Positions 22,082 to 33,764 of a DNA stretch of 64,000 nt are shown here, piece by piece. Within the stretch, counting starts at the first letter, position 1, and each line of letters opens with the position of its first letter. Source of the DNA: Viola odorata (lineage: Eukaryota; Streptophyta; Magnoliopsida; Malpighiales; Violaceae); NCBI GenBank assembly GCA_963691705.1, contig OY829539.1:38573656-38637655 (forward strand), given 5' to 3'. Below the pieces are notes generated by a model, which made no database searches, was not told the DNA's origin, and saw only the letters and a program-made list of their open reading frames with translations. Both the position numbers and the translations under genes were made by a program.

Positions 22082-23817
22082 TGATAGCATGTTTTTATGC
22101 ACGATTTTCTTCCCATTTTCCCACCCATTTAAGGCATGATTCTGCTAATTTACCCTTATTTTCACTACTATTGCAGATCTAGGCCTAAATAGGGAGTTTA
22201 TGCGAAAAGATGCATTTTTGGAGTATTTTGTGCAGTTTTTGAGCTTCAAGACCAGAGTCGAGGTCCCGAGTCCAAAGCAACGTTCAAGGTCCCGAATTGG
22301 ATTCTCCATTCGGGACCCCGAAGGGCGAAGAATGATGTTTCCACGTGTCCTCTTGCCAGAGCTTCCATGTGCCTCCTCTGACACTGTTCCAGCAGTCTGC
22401 ACTGTCCACCAAATACCTACCGCCCTGACCATCTCAGCCCTTGAGCCCAGTCCAGACCTGCCAAAGCTGGGAAAATCAGACAGCTTTATGCTTTTTCAGC
22501 TTTGTGCTTTAGGGAGTATGGATCCATTATAGTAGGCTTTCATTTAATGTATTTTGTCCCTAGTTTTAGGCTGAAGATATTTTGTGCTTGGAGCTCTAGT
22601 ATATAAGGAGCATCCAAGAGTAGTTTAGGACATCTCTTAACATTCCTAATAACTTAGCATAATTTTAGAAAATCATTAGTTTTAGTTTTCTTAGACTTCT
22701 CTCTAGTTTATCTCTCTAGTTCTTGTTAGCTCAACTTCAACCTTGCCGCCGGGCTTCAAACGGATTTTAGTAACAAAGTTTTCTTCCCTTAATCTCTTTA
22801 TTTCATTATGCTCTCTTTACTTGTTATTTATTTATCTCCAAGCATGAGTAGCTAAATCTCTAGTTCTTAGCAAGGGTTATTCAAGGGTTGCAAGGGCAGA
22901 TTCGAGACCTTAATGTGCTTAATATATTCTTGATACCATATTCAATTACTTGTCGTTTTAATTACATCTTTGCATGAAATAATTTGAGGCTTGATCAACT
23001 GATTATTATTTTGTGTGAATGCTGCCATTTGTGTGATGAATACGGAAGGAAAATTGCATGGAACTAGTACGCATCTGTTTAGTCTTGACTGCGCTGAAGT
23101 GGTCTCGAATAGATAGGGTGGGTAGTTGATTAGAGCGAGGTCACGAGCCTGACAAACTGAGGGACTTTCAGCTCTAGATCTGTCTTTTCTTAGCTTCATG
23201 GGCAGTTTGAGTGTGGCCCTCCCGCATTCGTGCCTGGAGGGATGGCGGACTGTCAAGACTACCTCATATGTGGAAACGAGGGGGTAGTTTCTCTTAAGAG
23301 AAAAGTAGGGGATATCCGAGGAATCTGGTCCCTATGTCATTTCTATGATGTCTTGAGTAGAATACCCTTGAGCTGATGACGATCGGGCCCCCGAATGCAA
23401 CCCAAGAATGCCTTTGCTAAGAATCCTTCTTTGTCTGATTATTTGTGACTATTTCATCTTTGTTTAATTATTTCTGAACTCAATTGCTGATGACGATCGG
23501 GCCCTCGAATGCAACCTAAGAATGCCTTTGCTAAGAACCCAAGAATACCATTCGGGACCTCGAACGTTACATTCGAGACCCCGAATACTGCTTTCATAGA
23601 TAGAAATTGTTAGCTCCCAAATCTATCTTGGCTAACTCGTTTAGCCAAGTAAACCCCCCCTGATTGTTACTCTTCGTGCTTTTGTCCCGCGAATTCATTC
23701 AAGACCTTAGATCAGTCTCTCACAATCCCTGTGTTCGACCCCGACTACCACTGTACACATTATCTCTTGTGCACACACGTTTTTGGGCATTATAAATCTC
23801 TATTAGACTGACGACCA
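22082..23817 (+). repeat. Athila A 5' LTR
   Basis: 1736 bp, from TGATAGCATG to GACTGACGACCA. Nearly the same as 33781-35323 apart from scattered substitutions and two length changes. It has a 149-bp segment (22784-22932) that the 3' LTR lacks, and a local copy of about 50 bp near 23489-23538 that repeats 23375-23425 and is not in the 3' LTR. A TATA box lies at 22600-22607. Confidence 0.95.
22600..22607 (+). promoter_or_regulatory. TATA box of Athila A 5' LTR
   Basis: TATATAAG in the context CTCTAGTATATAAGGAGC, kept in the 3' LTR at 34299-34306. It is the likely start region for element transcription. Confidence 0.6.
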
Positions 23818-23820
23818 AAT

Positions 23821-23837
23821 TGGCGCCGTTGCCGGGG
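23821..23837 (+). promoter_or_regulatory. Primer binding site, tRNA-Asp
   Basis: TGGCGCCGTTGCCGGGG is complementary to the 3' end of plant tRNA-Asp(GUC), the primer used by Athila elements. It begins three bases after the LTR end. Confidence 0.9.
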
Positions 23838-23871
23838 ATTGTCTAAAGACTTATTTATTTTTCTTGTTTGT

Positions 23872-25116
23872 ATGACCAGGAGATCTGCACCCGATTTACT
23901 GCCCCTTGATCACGAGTTAGGAAGGACAGAAAGAGGCCTTCGAAGACTTGCCCAAGGATCAAATTCCAATCCTTGTGTTCGGGACCTCGAACGTCTCTTT
24001 GCTCTCCAGGACAATCCGGATCTCGAAGATTTACCCTCAGTTACCCTAGAAGTACCCAACATGGATCATCATGGCCCCGAAGGGAATGGTATTCCCCCAG
24101 TTCCCCCATTGCCTCCGCCGATCCAGACCATCGATGAATTCAATGCTGCCCCCGAAGCCCCAACCAGTTGTATCGTTTGGCCAGTAGTCCCGAATGACTA
24201 GGAACTCAAATCCGCAACCATGCACCACCTACCCCTCTACCGAGGGTTGGCTAAAGAGAACCCCCACCATCACCTCCAGCAACTTCATTCCATCTGTGAC
24301 GCTATGAAACCCCACAATGTCACTGTCGAGCACGCTAAACTACGTGCCTTTATGTGGTCTCTCAAGGACGATGCTCTTGACTGGTTTTATGATTTGCAGC
24401 TCGTGTCCATCAACTCGTGGGCTGAAATATCCAAGGCCTTTACGGACAAGTACTACCCAGTGTCCATCGCTATGGTGACCCGAAAGCAGCTCGTGTCCGT
24501 CCTCCAAAAAGACACGGAAGACCTTGAGCAATATTATGAGCGGTTTAAGAAGATGCAAGCCCTATGTCCCTCGCATAATCTGTCCGAGCATGGCCTCATA
24601 CAATATTTTTGTGAAGGACTCACGGGTCGGGACAAGGCCTTGCTAAACGCTGCTGCTGGCGGATCCATCACTAGACTTACTCCTACTGCCGCCAAGGACA
24701 CTATTGAACTCATGGCCAAGAACAACCTCCAGCTCAACAATTCCACCAGCATTCAAGACGCCCGCTCAGCCGCCATGGAGAATCAATTAGCAGCCATCAC
24801 GGGTATGCTGCAGAATATGGCCTCGGGACATCCAGTCCAGGTCAAGGCCTGCCAAATCTGCCAGCTTTCAGACCATCCGACTGATGCTTGTCCATTCATC
24901 CGCGAAGAAATGCCCGTCAATGCTGCAGGAGGATTCAATGCCCCGTATGGTCAGAATCAAAATCAGGGCTGGAAGCAGCCTAACTATGGGTGGAACAACA
25001 ATCAGCAAGCCGGACCCAGCCATCAGTATGGCCAAAACCCATATGGAAATCACCCCCCTCCTTTCAACATGCAGAATTACAAGCCAAGACCCAATTTTCA
25101 GAATTATCAATACTAG
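23872..25116 (+). pseudogene. Athila A gag
   Basis: Capsid-nucleocapsid protein of the element, which would package its RNA. The start ATG at 23872 gives MTRRSAPD. The gag core follows (HHLQQLHSICDAM, LRAFMWSLKDDALDWFYDL, INSWAEISKAFTDKYYP, LEQYYERFKKM), then a zinc knuckle CQICQLSDHPTDAC (CX2CX4HX4C) at about 24847-24890, then an Asn/Gln/Pro-rich tail. A TAG at 24199-24201 interrupts the N-terminal part and TAGs at 25114-25116 and 25120-25122 end it. There is no frameshift, and the frame continues directly into protease. The reading after 24201 is open for 298 codons. Confidence 0.85.
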
Positions 25117-25146
25117 AGGTAGCCACCCCCAGACCAGAACTTCACC

Positions 25147-28100
25147 ATGCCAGCACCCCCGAATGAGGAGCCCTCTCCCGATAAGAAGAAAATTGCCAAA
25201 ATGGACAAAATTATACGGACCCTTATGGCCGAAATGAATGAGATAAAAAATGGAGGAAGATTTCCAGGGCAGACGGAACCTAACCCGAAGCACGAGGCGT
25301 GCGCTATGAACCTCCGCAGTGGTCTCGAGATTCCTTCTCGTGTCCATCCAGACCCCGAGTCTGCGGGAGGCATTCAAGGTCCCAAAACTGACGCTGCTAT
25401 TCCAGGTCCCGAATGTGAAAAGCCCACTGAACAGCCTAAGAAGTCTCGATTCGGCGACGCAGCTCTTGATCATTTCTTCTCCAGTAAGGAGTCTCGCTAT
25501 AAGAAGAAACAGGCCGTAGAGGAAGAAGAATTCTCCCAGGAATTTATAAACAAAGTTCTCAAACCCCCGTTCCCTCAACGGCTGATCAAAAAAAAGAAAG
25601 AAGAAGAAGATCGGGACATCTTTCATACGTTCAGCAAGGTCATTATCAATATTCCCCTCCTCAAGGCCATCAAGAACATGCCTCGATATGCGAAGTTCTT
25701 GAAACAACTGTGCACCAACAAGAATAAATTCACGGAGGTGAATAGGATCAGTGTGGGAGCAAATTTATCCGCCCATATCCAGCGCAAAATTCCACCTAAG
25801 TGCAAGGATCAAGGCATGTTCACGGTCCCTTGCAGAATCGGGACCATCGATATTGGGAAGGCAATGTGCGACTTGGGAGTTGGAATTAATGTTATGCCCT
25901 TGACCATTTACAATAGTCTTGGACTCGGGCCCTTGAAGGAAACCACACTTGTCATCCAACTTGCAGACTGCTCAGTTGTATACCCCAAAGGCATAATCAC
26001 AGATGTTCTTGTTCAAGTGGGTGAATTTTTATTTCCAGCGGATTTCTATGTGCTCTCTATGGAAAACCCAACAAACACCAAGTCTTCAGATTTACTCTTG
26101 GGACGTCCTTTCTTGGCCACTGCCCGTGCAAAGATTGACTGCTACGAGGCCTCTATCTCCCTCGAATTCGATGGAGAAATCATCCATTTTAATATGCTGG
26201 ACTCCATGAAATACCCCTCAGAATTCTCGAGTGTCAATTTCATTGACGTGATAGACCCTCTTGTGGAAAACATCGCTGAGCTGAACTCCATCGAGCCCCT
26301 GAAGCTGATTCTTGACCGAAGTCTCACTCCCGAATCCTTGAAAGAGATGACGTCGTCCATTGAGGTTCCCACTGAACTAATCACGGTTGCAGCAGCTCTC
26401 GAAGCAAATGCTACTTTAACAGTCGAGCCCCCGAGTGAGTCCCCCAAATGCGTAGATCATGAGCGACTCCCCTCTTCTCTGGTACAAGCTCCAGACCTTG
26501 AACTTACGGCGCTGCCTTCCCACTTGAAGTATGCCTACCTCGGGGAGAAGGAATCCCTTCCGGTCATAATTTCCAACAAACTGGAAGAGGATCAAGAACT
26601 TGAGTTGGTGAACCTCCTCAAGAGTTTTAGGAAGGCCATCGGCTGGACGATCGCCGACATCAAGGGTCTATCACCTTCCCTGTGCACTCACCGCATACAT
26701 CTTGAAGAGGACACCAAGACAATCAGACAGCCTCAAAGGCGGTTGAATCCCCCCATGATGGAGGTAGTTAAGAAAGAGGTCCTGAAGTTGCTCGATGCCG
26801 GAGTCATCTACCCCATCTCTAATTCCCCATGGGTCAGCCCCGTTCAGGTGGTCCCAAAGAAAACTGGCATCACCATCATCCCAGGTCCCGAGGGTCTGCC
26901 AATTCCCTCTCGAATCCAGAATGGTTGGCGTGTATGCATCGACTACCGATGCTTGAATGAGGCCACCCGAAAAGATCACTTCCCACTGCCCTTCATAGAT
27001 CAAATACTGGAGTGCCTCGCGGGCAAAATGCACTATTGCTGCCTGGATGGGTATTCGGGGTTCCACCAGATTCCAGTAGCCCTTGAGGACCAAGAAAAGA
27101 CCACCTTCACATGCCCATTCGGGACCTTTACTTACAGACGCATGCCCTTTGGGTTATGCAATGCCCCGGCCACATTCCAGAGGTGCATGGTCAGCATCTT
27201 TTCAGAATTTGTAGAAGAATGCATCGAGGTATTCATGGACGACTTCACGGTCTATGGTAATTCCTTTCCCGAATGCCTCTCAAACTTAAAGAAAATTCTG
27301 CAAAGATGTGTAGAAACTAACCTTGTTCTTAATTTCGAAAAATGTCATTTCATGGTCGACCAAGGGCTTATCTTGGGCCACATCGTGTCCCGGAAGGGTA
27401 TCGAAGTGGACAAGGCTAAAATCTAAGCTATCGAGACCTTGCCTTACCCCTCGAATATTCGAGATGTTCGTTCTTTTCTTGGTCATGCAGGATTTTATAG
27501 GAGGTTCATCAAAGACTTCTCCAAGATAGCCCAGCCAATGTGCCAACTGTTACACAAAGACGTGGACTTCGTATTTGATGACAAATGCAAGACGGCATTC
27601 GAGACCTTGAAAGCCAAGCTCATTTCTGCGCCTATCATTCGAGCCCCCGACTGGACTCTCCCATTCGAGATCATGTGTAATGCTAGAAATCAGGCTTTGG
27701 GAGCTGTTCTGGGCCAGAAGAAAGATAAGGAGACGTACGTCATCTACTACGCATCCAAGTTGCTAGACCCCGCGCAACAAAACTATACGACAACGGAAAA
27801 AGAGCTTTTGGCGATTGTCTATGCCCTTGACAAGTTTCGACAGTACCTCCTGGGTACAGAAGTGATTGTGTACTCCGACCATTCCGCCCTCCGATGCCTG
27901 CTCAAGAAGACAGATGTGAAGCCTAGGCTTATCCGCTGGATCCTACTACTCCAAGAGTTCAACCTTGCTATCAAGGACAAGAAAGGGACCAAAAATTGTG
28001 TAGCTGACCACTTGAGTAGACTCCCGAACCAAGAAGATGACTCCCAAGTAGCCATTTGGGAGACTTTCCCAGATGAGCATTTGTGCTTAGTTGACACTGC

Positions 28101-29379
28101 CAAGTTCCCGTGGTTCACAGACATAGCAAATTTTTGTGCCACTGGCGTGCTCCCAGTCGAGGCCTCGAGCGCAGAACATAACCGGATCCGAAGGCAAGCC
28201 AGGACCTATGTTTGGGACAGCCCCTACTTATGGAAGCATTGTTCCGATTAGATCATCAGGCGCTGCGTAACCATGGACGAGGTCCCGTCAATCCTCAAAT
28301 TCTGTCACTCGACGACCGAGGGAGGGCATTTTGCTGCGAAAAAGACCGCGCTCAAGGTCTTGGAAGCCGGTCTTTATTGGCCGTCAATTTTCAAGGATAG
28401 TTATTTGTTTTGCGCTGCATGCCCTCGGTGCCAAGCTATAGGAAATATCGGGGCCAGGAACCAAATGCCCTTGACCAGCATCCTTGCGTGCGAAATTTTC
28501 GATATTTGGGGTTAAGACTTCATGGGACCGTTCCCAAATTCATTCGGGAACACGTACATCCTGCTTGCGGTGGACTATGTTTCCAAATGGATTGAAGCCA
28601 ATGCCACCAAGACAGACGATTCGAGGGTAGTTGCTGATTTTCTCAGAACACACATCTTCAACCGATTCAGGACCCCTCGCGCCCTCATCAGCGATCGGGG
28701 GACTCATTTCTGTAATCGAACGATCTCTTCATTGCTTAACAAGTATGGAGTGACCCATCGAGTATCTACGGCCTACCACCCCCAAACCAATGGGCAAGCT
28801 GAGGTCTCGAATCGGGAGATTAAGGCTATTCTCGAGAAGACCGTGAATCAGTCAAGGAAAGACTGGAGTCTCAAAATAGGAGATGCGCTTTGGGCCTACC
28901 GCACTGCATTTAAGACCCCGATCGGTATGACACCGTATCGGCTGGTCTATGGCAAGCCATGTCACCTCCCGGTCGAGATAGAACACAAGGCATTTTGGGC
29001 GATCAAAGACCGTTGTTTGCAAATTCAAGAGCTCGAGGAACTACGAGGAGATGCTTATGAAAATTCACTGATTTATAAGGGCAAGACTAAGGCCCAGCAT
29101 GATAAGCACCTCGTGGTCAAGACCTTAGTGATTGGGCAGAAGGTCTTGCTCTACAACTCACGCTTGCAGATCTTCTCGGGCAAGCTAAAGTCCAAATGGA
29201 CGGGACCCTACAAAGTCACCGCGGTGTTTGATCATGGAGCTATCGAGATCCAGAATCTGGACGAGGGAGAACCATTCAAAGTGAATGGGCACAGGCTGAA
29301 ACCCTTCTATGAAGGATTCAAGCCCTCAACTGCCGAAGAAGTAAGGGTCGAGGACCCAGCAATCAACGCCCCCGAATGA
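25147..29379 (+). pseudogene. Athila A pol: protease, RT, RNase H, integrase
   Basis: Same frame as gag throughout. Protease at 25830-26130: the active-site motif is CDLGVGIN (Asp codon 25870-25872), end DLLLGRPFL. Reverse transcriptase at about 26700-27430: [30 protein letters not shown], active site FMDD (27232-27243). RNase H at about 27650-28030: TTEKELLAIVYALDKFR, YSDHSAL, ADHLSRL. Integrase at about 28290-29379: zinc finger (GGHFAAKK.., CAACPRCQ), core with ISDRGTHF and [10 protein letters not shown], and C-end [18 protein letters not shown]. In-frame stops at 27424-27426 (TAA), 28249-28251 (TAG) and 28513-28515 (TAA). The catalytic residues I can see are kept. With those stops it is inactive, though very well preserved. 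Confidence 0.9.
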
Positions 29380-30065
29380 AGAAACAACGTCTAGGCCTAG
29401 ACGATAATCAAGGCCAAGTGTGGGGACAGCCCCCGAATTCCTAACCTTATCTCTTTAATTTTCATGTCTTTAGCATAGTTTTTCTCTTTCCCGCGCACAT
29501 CTTTTATTTTTCCTAGGTGGTCTTAATCGAACTTGTCTCTTCTTATTCCTCTTTTAAACCCTTTGTCCCTTTCTTTCTTTTATTTTATTTAAGTCAACCT
29601 TACCTTTTCAAATTCTTTAGACACACTTTTTATGTTACCTGGGTAAAGTTTAAAATTTCTTTGTCTTCTTTCCCTTTCAATTAATTCCTTTGTCTCCCCT
29701 TCTTTCCATTAAATGCCCATGTCCCCTACTTTATTAAATCCCATTAAAATCCTTTTGTTCTATTCCCCTTCCCCATTTTCAAAAATCCTTAAAGCTGATT
29801 TGCTTTTTTGTTTTCCCGTGCAGGTGCAGGCGCACGCTGCCCTTGGCACTGTGCGTCCTCTCCCAGCGCGCCACGTGGTGAACGACACCCCAGGCGCTCA
29901 GCTCCCCTCTCTCTCCACCTTTCCATGTCATCCAACCCACTAACCCACGCCACCTAACCGTCAGACTTCCATCCGTTACCCAACAAAATCCCCCCATCTC
30001 TCTCCATCAAATCAAAACACAAATCCCCTTCTCTTCTTTCCAAACAAAAACCTTTCTTCCTCCTC
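29380..30065 (+). other. Athila A spacer between pol and ORF3
   Basis: T- and C-rich spacer without a supported gene. It begins with an AAGTGTGGGGA word at 29416-29426 shortly after the pol stop, and ends in a CT-rich leader before the ORF3 ATG. It may hold a splice acceptor for a subgenomic ORF3 RNA, as proposed for env-like genes, but I cannot pick one with confidence. Confidence 0.4.
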
Positions 30066-32102
30066 ATGGCACACACAAACCTAAACCTAAACCAGCCCAC
30101 TACCTCTCACTCATCTACTCCCCATTCCCCAAAATCCCAGCCGAAGAACACCCAACCCAACCCGTCACCTACCACCACTGCCCCTCTCGGGTCATCCTCC
30201 TCAGAAGCCACCATTGACCTAGACGAGATCGTCTTCTCTACCTCCCTTCCCAAGATGACCAGATCCGGCAAGGTGCACCGCGTTCCTCCAACTACAACCG
30301 CCGACAGCAAGAAGAAACCACCATCGGCGACGCAGACCCCTCCTGGCAGTCCAGTGAATTCCGTCCCCCTCGATGTGAAACCCATTAGTTATGTCATCCC
30401 TTCGGATACCGAGGAGGAGGGAGAGGCAGAGACCAGCTCTAGTCTCCGTGCGGCCAGGAGGGTCGAGAAGGAGAATGAGGAGCAGTTCCCCTGGGATTCC
30501 AACGAGCAACGGGAGGAAGAAGGAGAAGAAGGGGAACAGGAGGCGGAGCAGCCAGATAAGCCTGATGAGCAAGACGCTCAAGACCCCGAGCCTAGCGCTC
30601 AAGGTCCCGAGCCAGTACAAGAGGGCAGGGAAACTGAGGCCACGAACGAGGAAGTGGGTGAGATTGGCCCTCCCAAACCACCCAGTCCTAGCCCTCATAA
30701 GACCAAGGGCAAAACTAAGGCCAAATCAGCCTCTAAAACGCCAGCCAGAGCGGCAAAGAGCGCTGCCAAAGCCCCTCCTCCCATAGCCCCGACCTCTAAG
30801 ACCCCAACGAGTAAGAAAAGGAAGCTCCCGACTACGCCCAAGGGCAAGGAAGCAGCTGAAGAGACCCCCAGGAAGGCTCAACGGATTGAGGAGGAGGAAG
30901 CCCTCGAGACCCCATCGCCTGCTTCGGGATCTAAACCTAGCTACCTGGTAACAACCAACCTTGAAACTTTTAATGAGTTAGTTATCTTCAATGATAAACC
31001 ATCTTTAGATAAGGTTACTTTGCTGAACAACAAGGGAGTAGCCTCGTGTGCTAGACTAGACATGGAACTCTACGATAAGCTAGGTGTTGGGTCCCGAATC
31101 TGGGAACTAGTTAGGGGGATAGGATGGGAGAGCTTATTTTTCATGGATCAACCGACCTATTTGGAGCTCAGTCTCGAGTTCTTTACGAGTTTTTGGTATA
31201 AGGTTAATCTATTCAAGCCCAAGGGTGGGGTAGGTCCCGATCTTTCTGCCAAGGGATGCATCAATTTCAGGCTGACTAGCAAATGGCACCCTATGTCTCT
31301 CGACGACTTCAACGTCTATCTCGGATTTGTCAGTCGTGAAGACGTTCAAGGGGATGAATATCAGGACGCCCTGACCACTGTCCCGGCTGACTTCAACAAC
31401 AATCAGGCCCTTCGGGAGCTCACCGAGAATCCTAAGGCCAAGTTTGACTCTCGCAACACCAAGGCCCATGGCATTCAAGACCCTGCGCTTTGGATTTTGC
31501 AACGCTTCCTGTCCCTTTCCCTCGCGGGTAAGTTCGGGACCTTAGGACAGCTTGCTCAATCCGAGCTATTTTTCCTATGGGCTATGTACCACAAGAAGCG
31601 GGTCAACCTTGGTTATTGGATCGCCACCTCTGCCCATAACGTCACAAATGCCCCCCAAGGTCGATCTCCTGTCCTCGGATCTCTCATCACAAGCTTAGCC
31701 TCGCATCTTTACTCATGGACGCCCCAAGAGTTCAACCTGTACAAGCACCCGAATTTCTTCAAGCTCCTTGGTCTCAAGACCTTGGACACGATGGGATTCT
31801 TTTGTCTTACTGATAGTGTTTTGAGTTTCCATGCAGATAACAAAGGGAAAATCGAGGGCCAGTTCGAGTATCCGGATCTATCACGGCCCCGAGGCAAGTC
31901 TTACGCTCCCGAGCCTCCTTCTACCAATGCCAACACTTCAGCTGCCCCGGAACAACACGCTGACCCTCGGGATCCCGAAGAGGTGCCCGCCGCCGAAACC
32001 ACCAATAGGCTCTTGCGTCTCATCTTGGAAACTAATCGCGCCATCTTGAGAGAAATCCAAGTTGAGGCTGCCGCACTGAATTTCCAGCCCCCTCCCCCCT
32101 GA
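30066..32102 (+). CDS. Athila ORF3 protein (extra gene after pol), intact
   Basis: 678 codons, open. Residues 1-300 are low complexity: Ser/Thr/Pro-rich, then an acidic stretch, then Lys/Pro-rich with basic clusters (SKKRKLPTTPKGK) that could act as nuclear signals. Residues about 300-600 form the conserved core, with VGSRIWELVRGIGWESLFF, MSLDDFNVYLGF, LAQSELFFLWAMYHKKRVNL, TLDTMGFFCLTDSV. The end is Pro-rich. The core matches the decayed ORF3 at 8008-10037 and resembles the family called putative plant transposon protein. Athila third ORFs are often called env-like for their position. No signal peptide or membrane span is seen, so an envelope role is not supported here. Remarkably it is intact while gag-pol of the same copy has six stops. 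Role unknown. Confidence 0.85.
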   Translation: MAHTNLNLNQPTTSHSSTPHSPKSQPKNTQPNPSPTTTAPLGSSSSEATIDLDEIVFSTSLPKMTRSGKVHRVPPTTTADSKKKPPSATQTPPGSPVNSVPLDVKPISYVIPSDTEEEGEAETSSSLRAARRVEKENEEQFPWDSNEQREEEGEEGEQEAEQPDKPDEQDAQDPEPSAQGPEPVQEGRETEATNEEVGEIGPPKPPSPSPHKTKGKTKAKSASKTPARAAKSAAKAPPPIAPTSKTPTSKKRKLPTTPKGKEAAEETPRKAQRIEEEEALETPSPASGSKPSYLVTTNLETFNELVIFNDKPSLDKVTLLNNKGVASCARLDMELYDKLGVGSRIWELVRGIGWESLFFMDQPTYLELSLEFFTSFWYKVNLFKPKGGVGPDLSAKGCINFRLTSKWHPMSLDDFNVYLGFVSREDVQGDEYQDALTTVPADFNNNQALRELTENPKAKFDSRNTKAHGIQDPALWILQRFLSLSLAGKFGTLGQLAQSELFFLWAMYHKKRVNLGYWIATSAHNVTNAPQGRSPVLGSLITSLASHLYSWTPQEFNLYKHPNFFKLLGLKTLDTMGFFCLTDSVLSFHADNKGKIEGQFEYPDLSRPRGKSYAPEPPSTNANTSAAPEQHADPRDPEEVPAAETTNRLLRLILETNRAILREIQVEAAALNFQPPPP

Positions 32103-33742
32103 TCCCGAACAATTTCAAACCCTTTGCCCCTGCGTGGGCTAATGTTGAACAATTTATCTTATGTTTGAACAATTACTTTTATGCTTATCTTTTTGTCTCC
32201 TTCCCGCATTTAGGACAATGCGATGCCTAAGTGTGGGGAGGAGTTTGAACTGCTATTATTTTTCGTATTATGCATGTTTTATTTATTCCATAGTTTTTTT
32301 TTCCTAAGTTCTAGTTTTTTTTTCTTTATTCTCGGATTATTTTTGCCTAGATTTTGAAAAACGCCCCAATGATGGACACACACACTTGACCTGTGCACAT
32401 AGAACAAAAATACTGCCATCTATTCAAGGTCCCGAATGTTTTAATCTCTCCCTGCTGAACCTTATATTTGCTTCAAGACCTAGACACTAGTAGTCACGAA
32501 TCAGCACCTTGTGAGCATTTGAGCCTTCATGCCTATATTTATTGCTTGAGTGAAATAAATGACTAAGGTACTGACTGGGTTTGATATCCATGGGTATAAA
32601 GACATTTAGACATCGGAAAGCAGCAAAAAGATTAAGTTCTCGCATCGAATTGTTCTCTCTCAATTTTTTTGTTCTGTTCTCCCTTCTTGACCCCGAATCC
32701 CTTCTTGACCTCTCCAATTCTAACCATTTGAATTTTCCTTGATCTTTCTCTTGGCAGGTGAAGCAATGTTGTTGGGAGCACTATCGAAGGCTAGACTAGA
32801 CAAATGAAGCAGCAAAGGCGAAGTGTGGGGATCCCCTAAATTCAAGACCCCAAATGCTGGCGCCAATTCAAGACCTCGAAGCTAAAATGAAGAAATCAAG
32901 GGCAGACCAGAACGAAAAATCACTTCCCACCCACAGCAAAACACAAGTGTGGGGAAGTGAAATCAGAATATCCAGCCCCCAAAGAGCAAGGTCTCGATCC
33001 TCAATTCAGATGTCTCTCTCTCGAAAAAAAATAATAAAAGAAAAAATGAAAAAAAATAGAAAAACAGAAATATAAATAAAAGAGAGTGAGAAGAGACCAA
33101 ATTTCATGAAGAAGAGGAAAATCAACAGCCAGCGTTCATTCAAGGTCCCGAGCCAAGGTCCCGAGTGGAGAAAGCAAGGATCCCCCTCGAAGAAGAAAAG
33201 CCTAGTCTAGCTTTCGCCCTCAGCAACATTGTCTCACCATCTCGATTCCTTCTGCCAAGGGAGCGTTCCAGGTTTGAGTTGGTTTCACCACCTTCTCATT
33301 TCACTTCCTTACTATCCCTCTTCTCCATTTTTTCTTCTCATTATGCTTCTTCCATTTCCTCTTGTCATATATTTTCTTTGCTTCCCCTTCTTGCCCCAGA
33401 TGCGAAGTCTTTTGATTGCTAGATTGCCTATGCATGTGTCTAATGTACTCGGATTGATATGCAAACTTGGTTTTGTGTTGCGTTTTATGCATCATTGAGT
33501 GTTTAAACACCTAACCTTGCTTACGAGTGTGAGTGCAAACACCGATCCATGTGAGGACTGCTGGTTGATAGGCTGATGCGGAAAAGTTCCTTCTCAAGGG
33601 TCGTTACCCTTCTGATTTGATGCAGATGTATCTAGGCGGAGTCTGTTTTCATTCGAGGTCCCGAATCTTGAAAAGCATGCTTATTCTCTGTGCTATGGTT
33701 TGGTGTGTCTGTTATATTTTGGGGTTGTTTTAAATTTTGTGA

Positions 33743-33760
33743 ATGCTCGAGGGCGAGCAT
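33743..33760 (+). other. Hairpin before Athila A 3' LTR
   Basis: ATGCTCG-AGGG-CGAGCAT, seven pairs and a four-base loop, 20 bp before the LTR. Counterparts at 49288-49305 (identical) and on minus at 6868-6885 (C-G pair replaced by T-A). Confidence 0.6.
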
Positions 33761-33764
33761 TGGG

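Noticed and set aside
24868..25707. 279-codon minus-strand ORF
   Set aside because: Shadow of Athila gag-pol on plus; Leu/Phe-rich product reflects the reverse complement of Gln/Lys/Glu-rich coding sequence.
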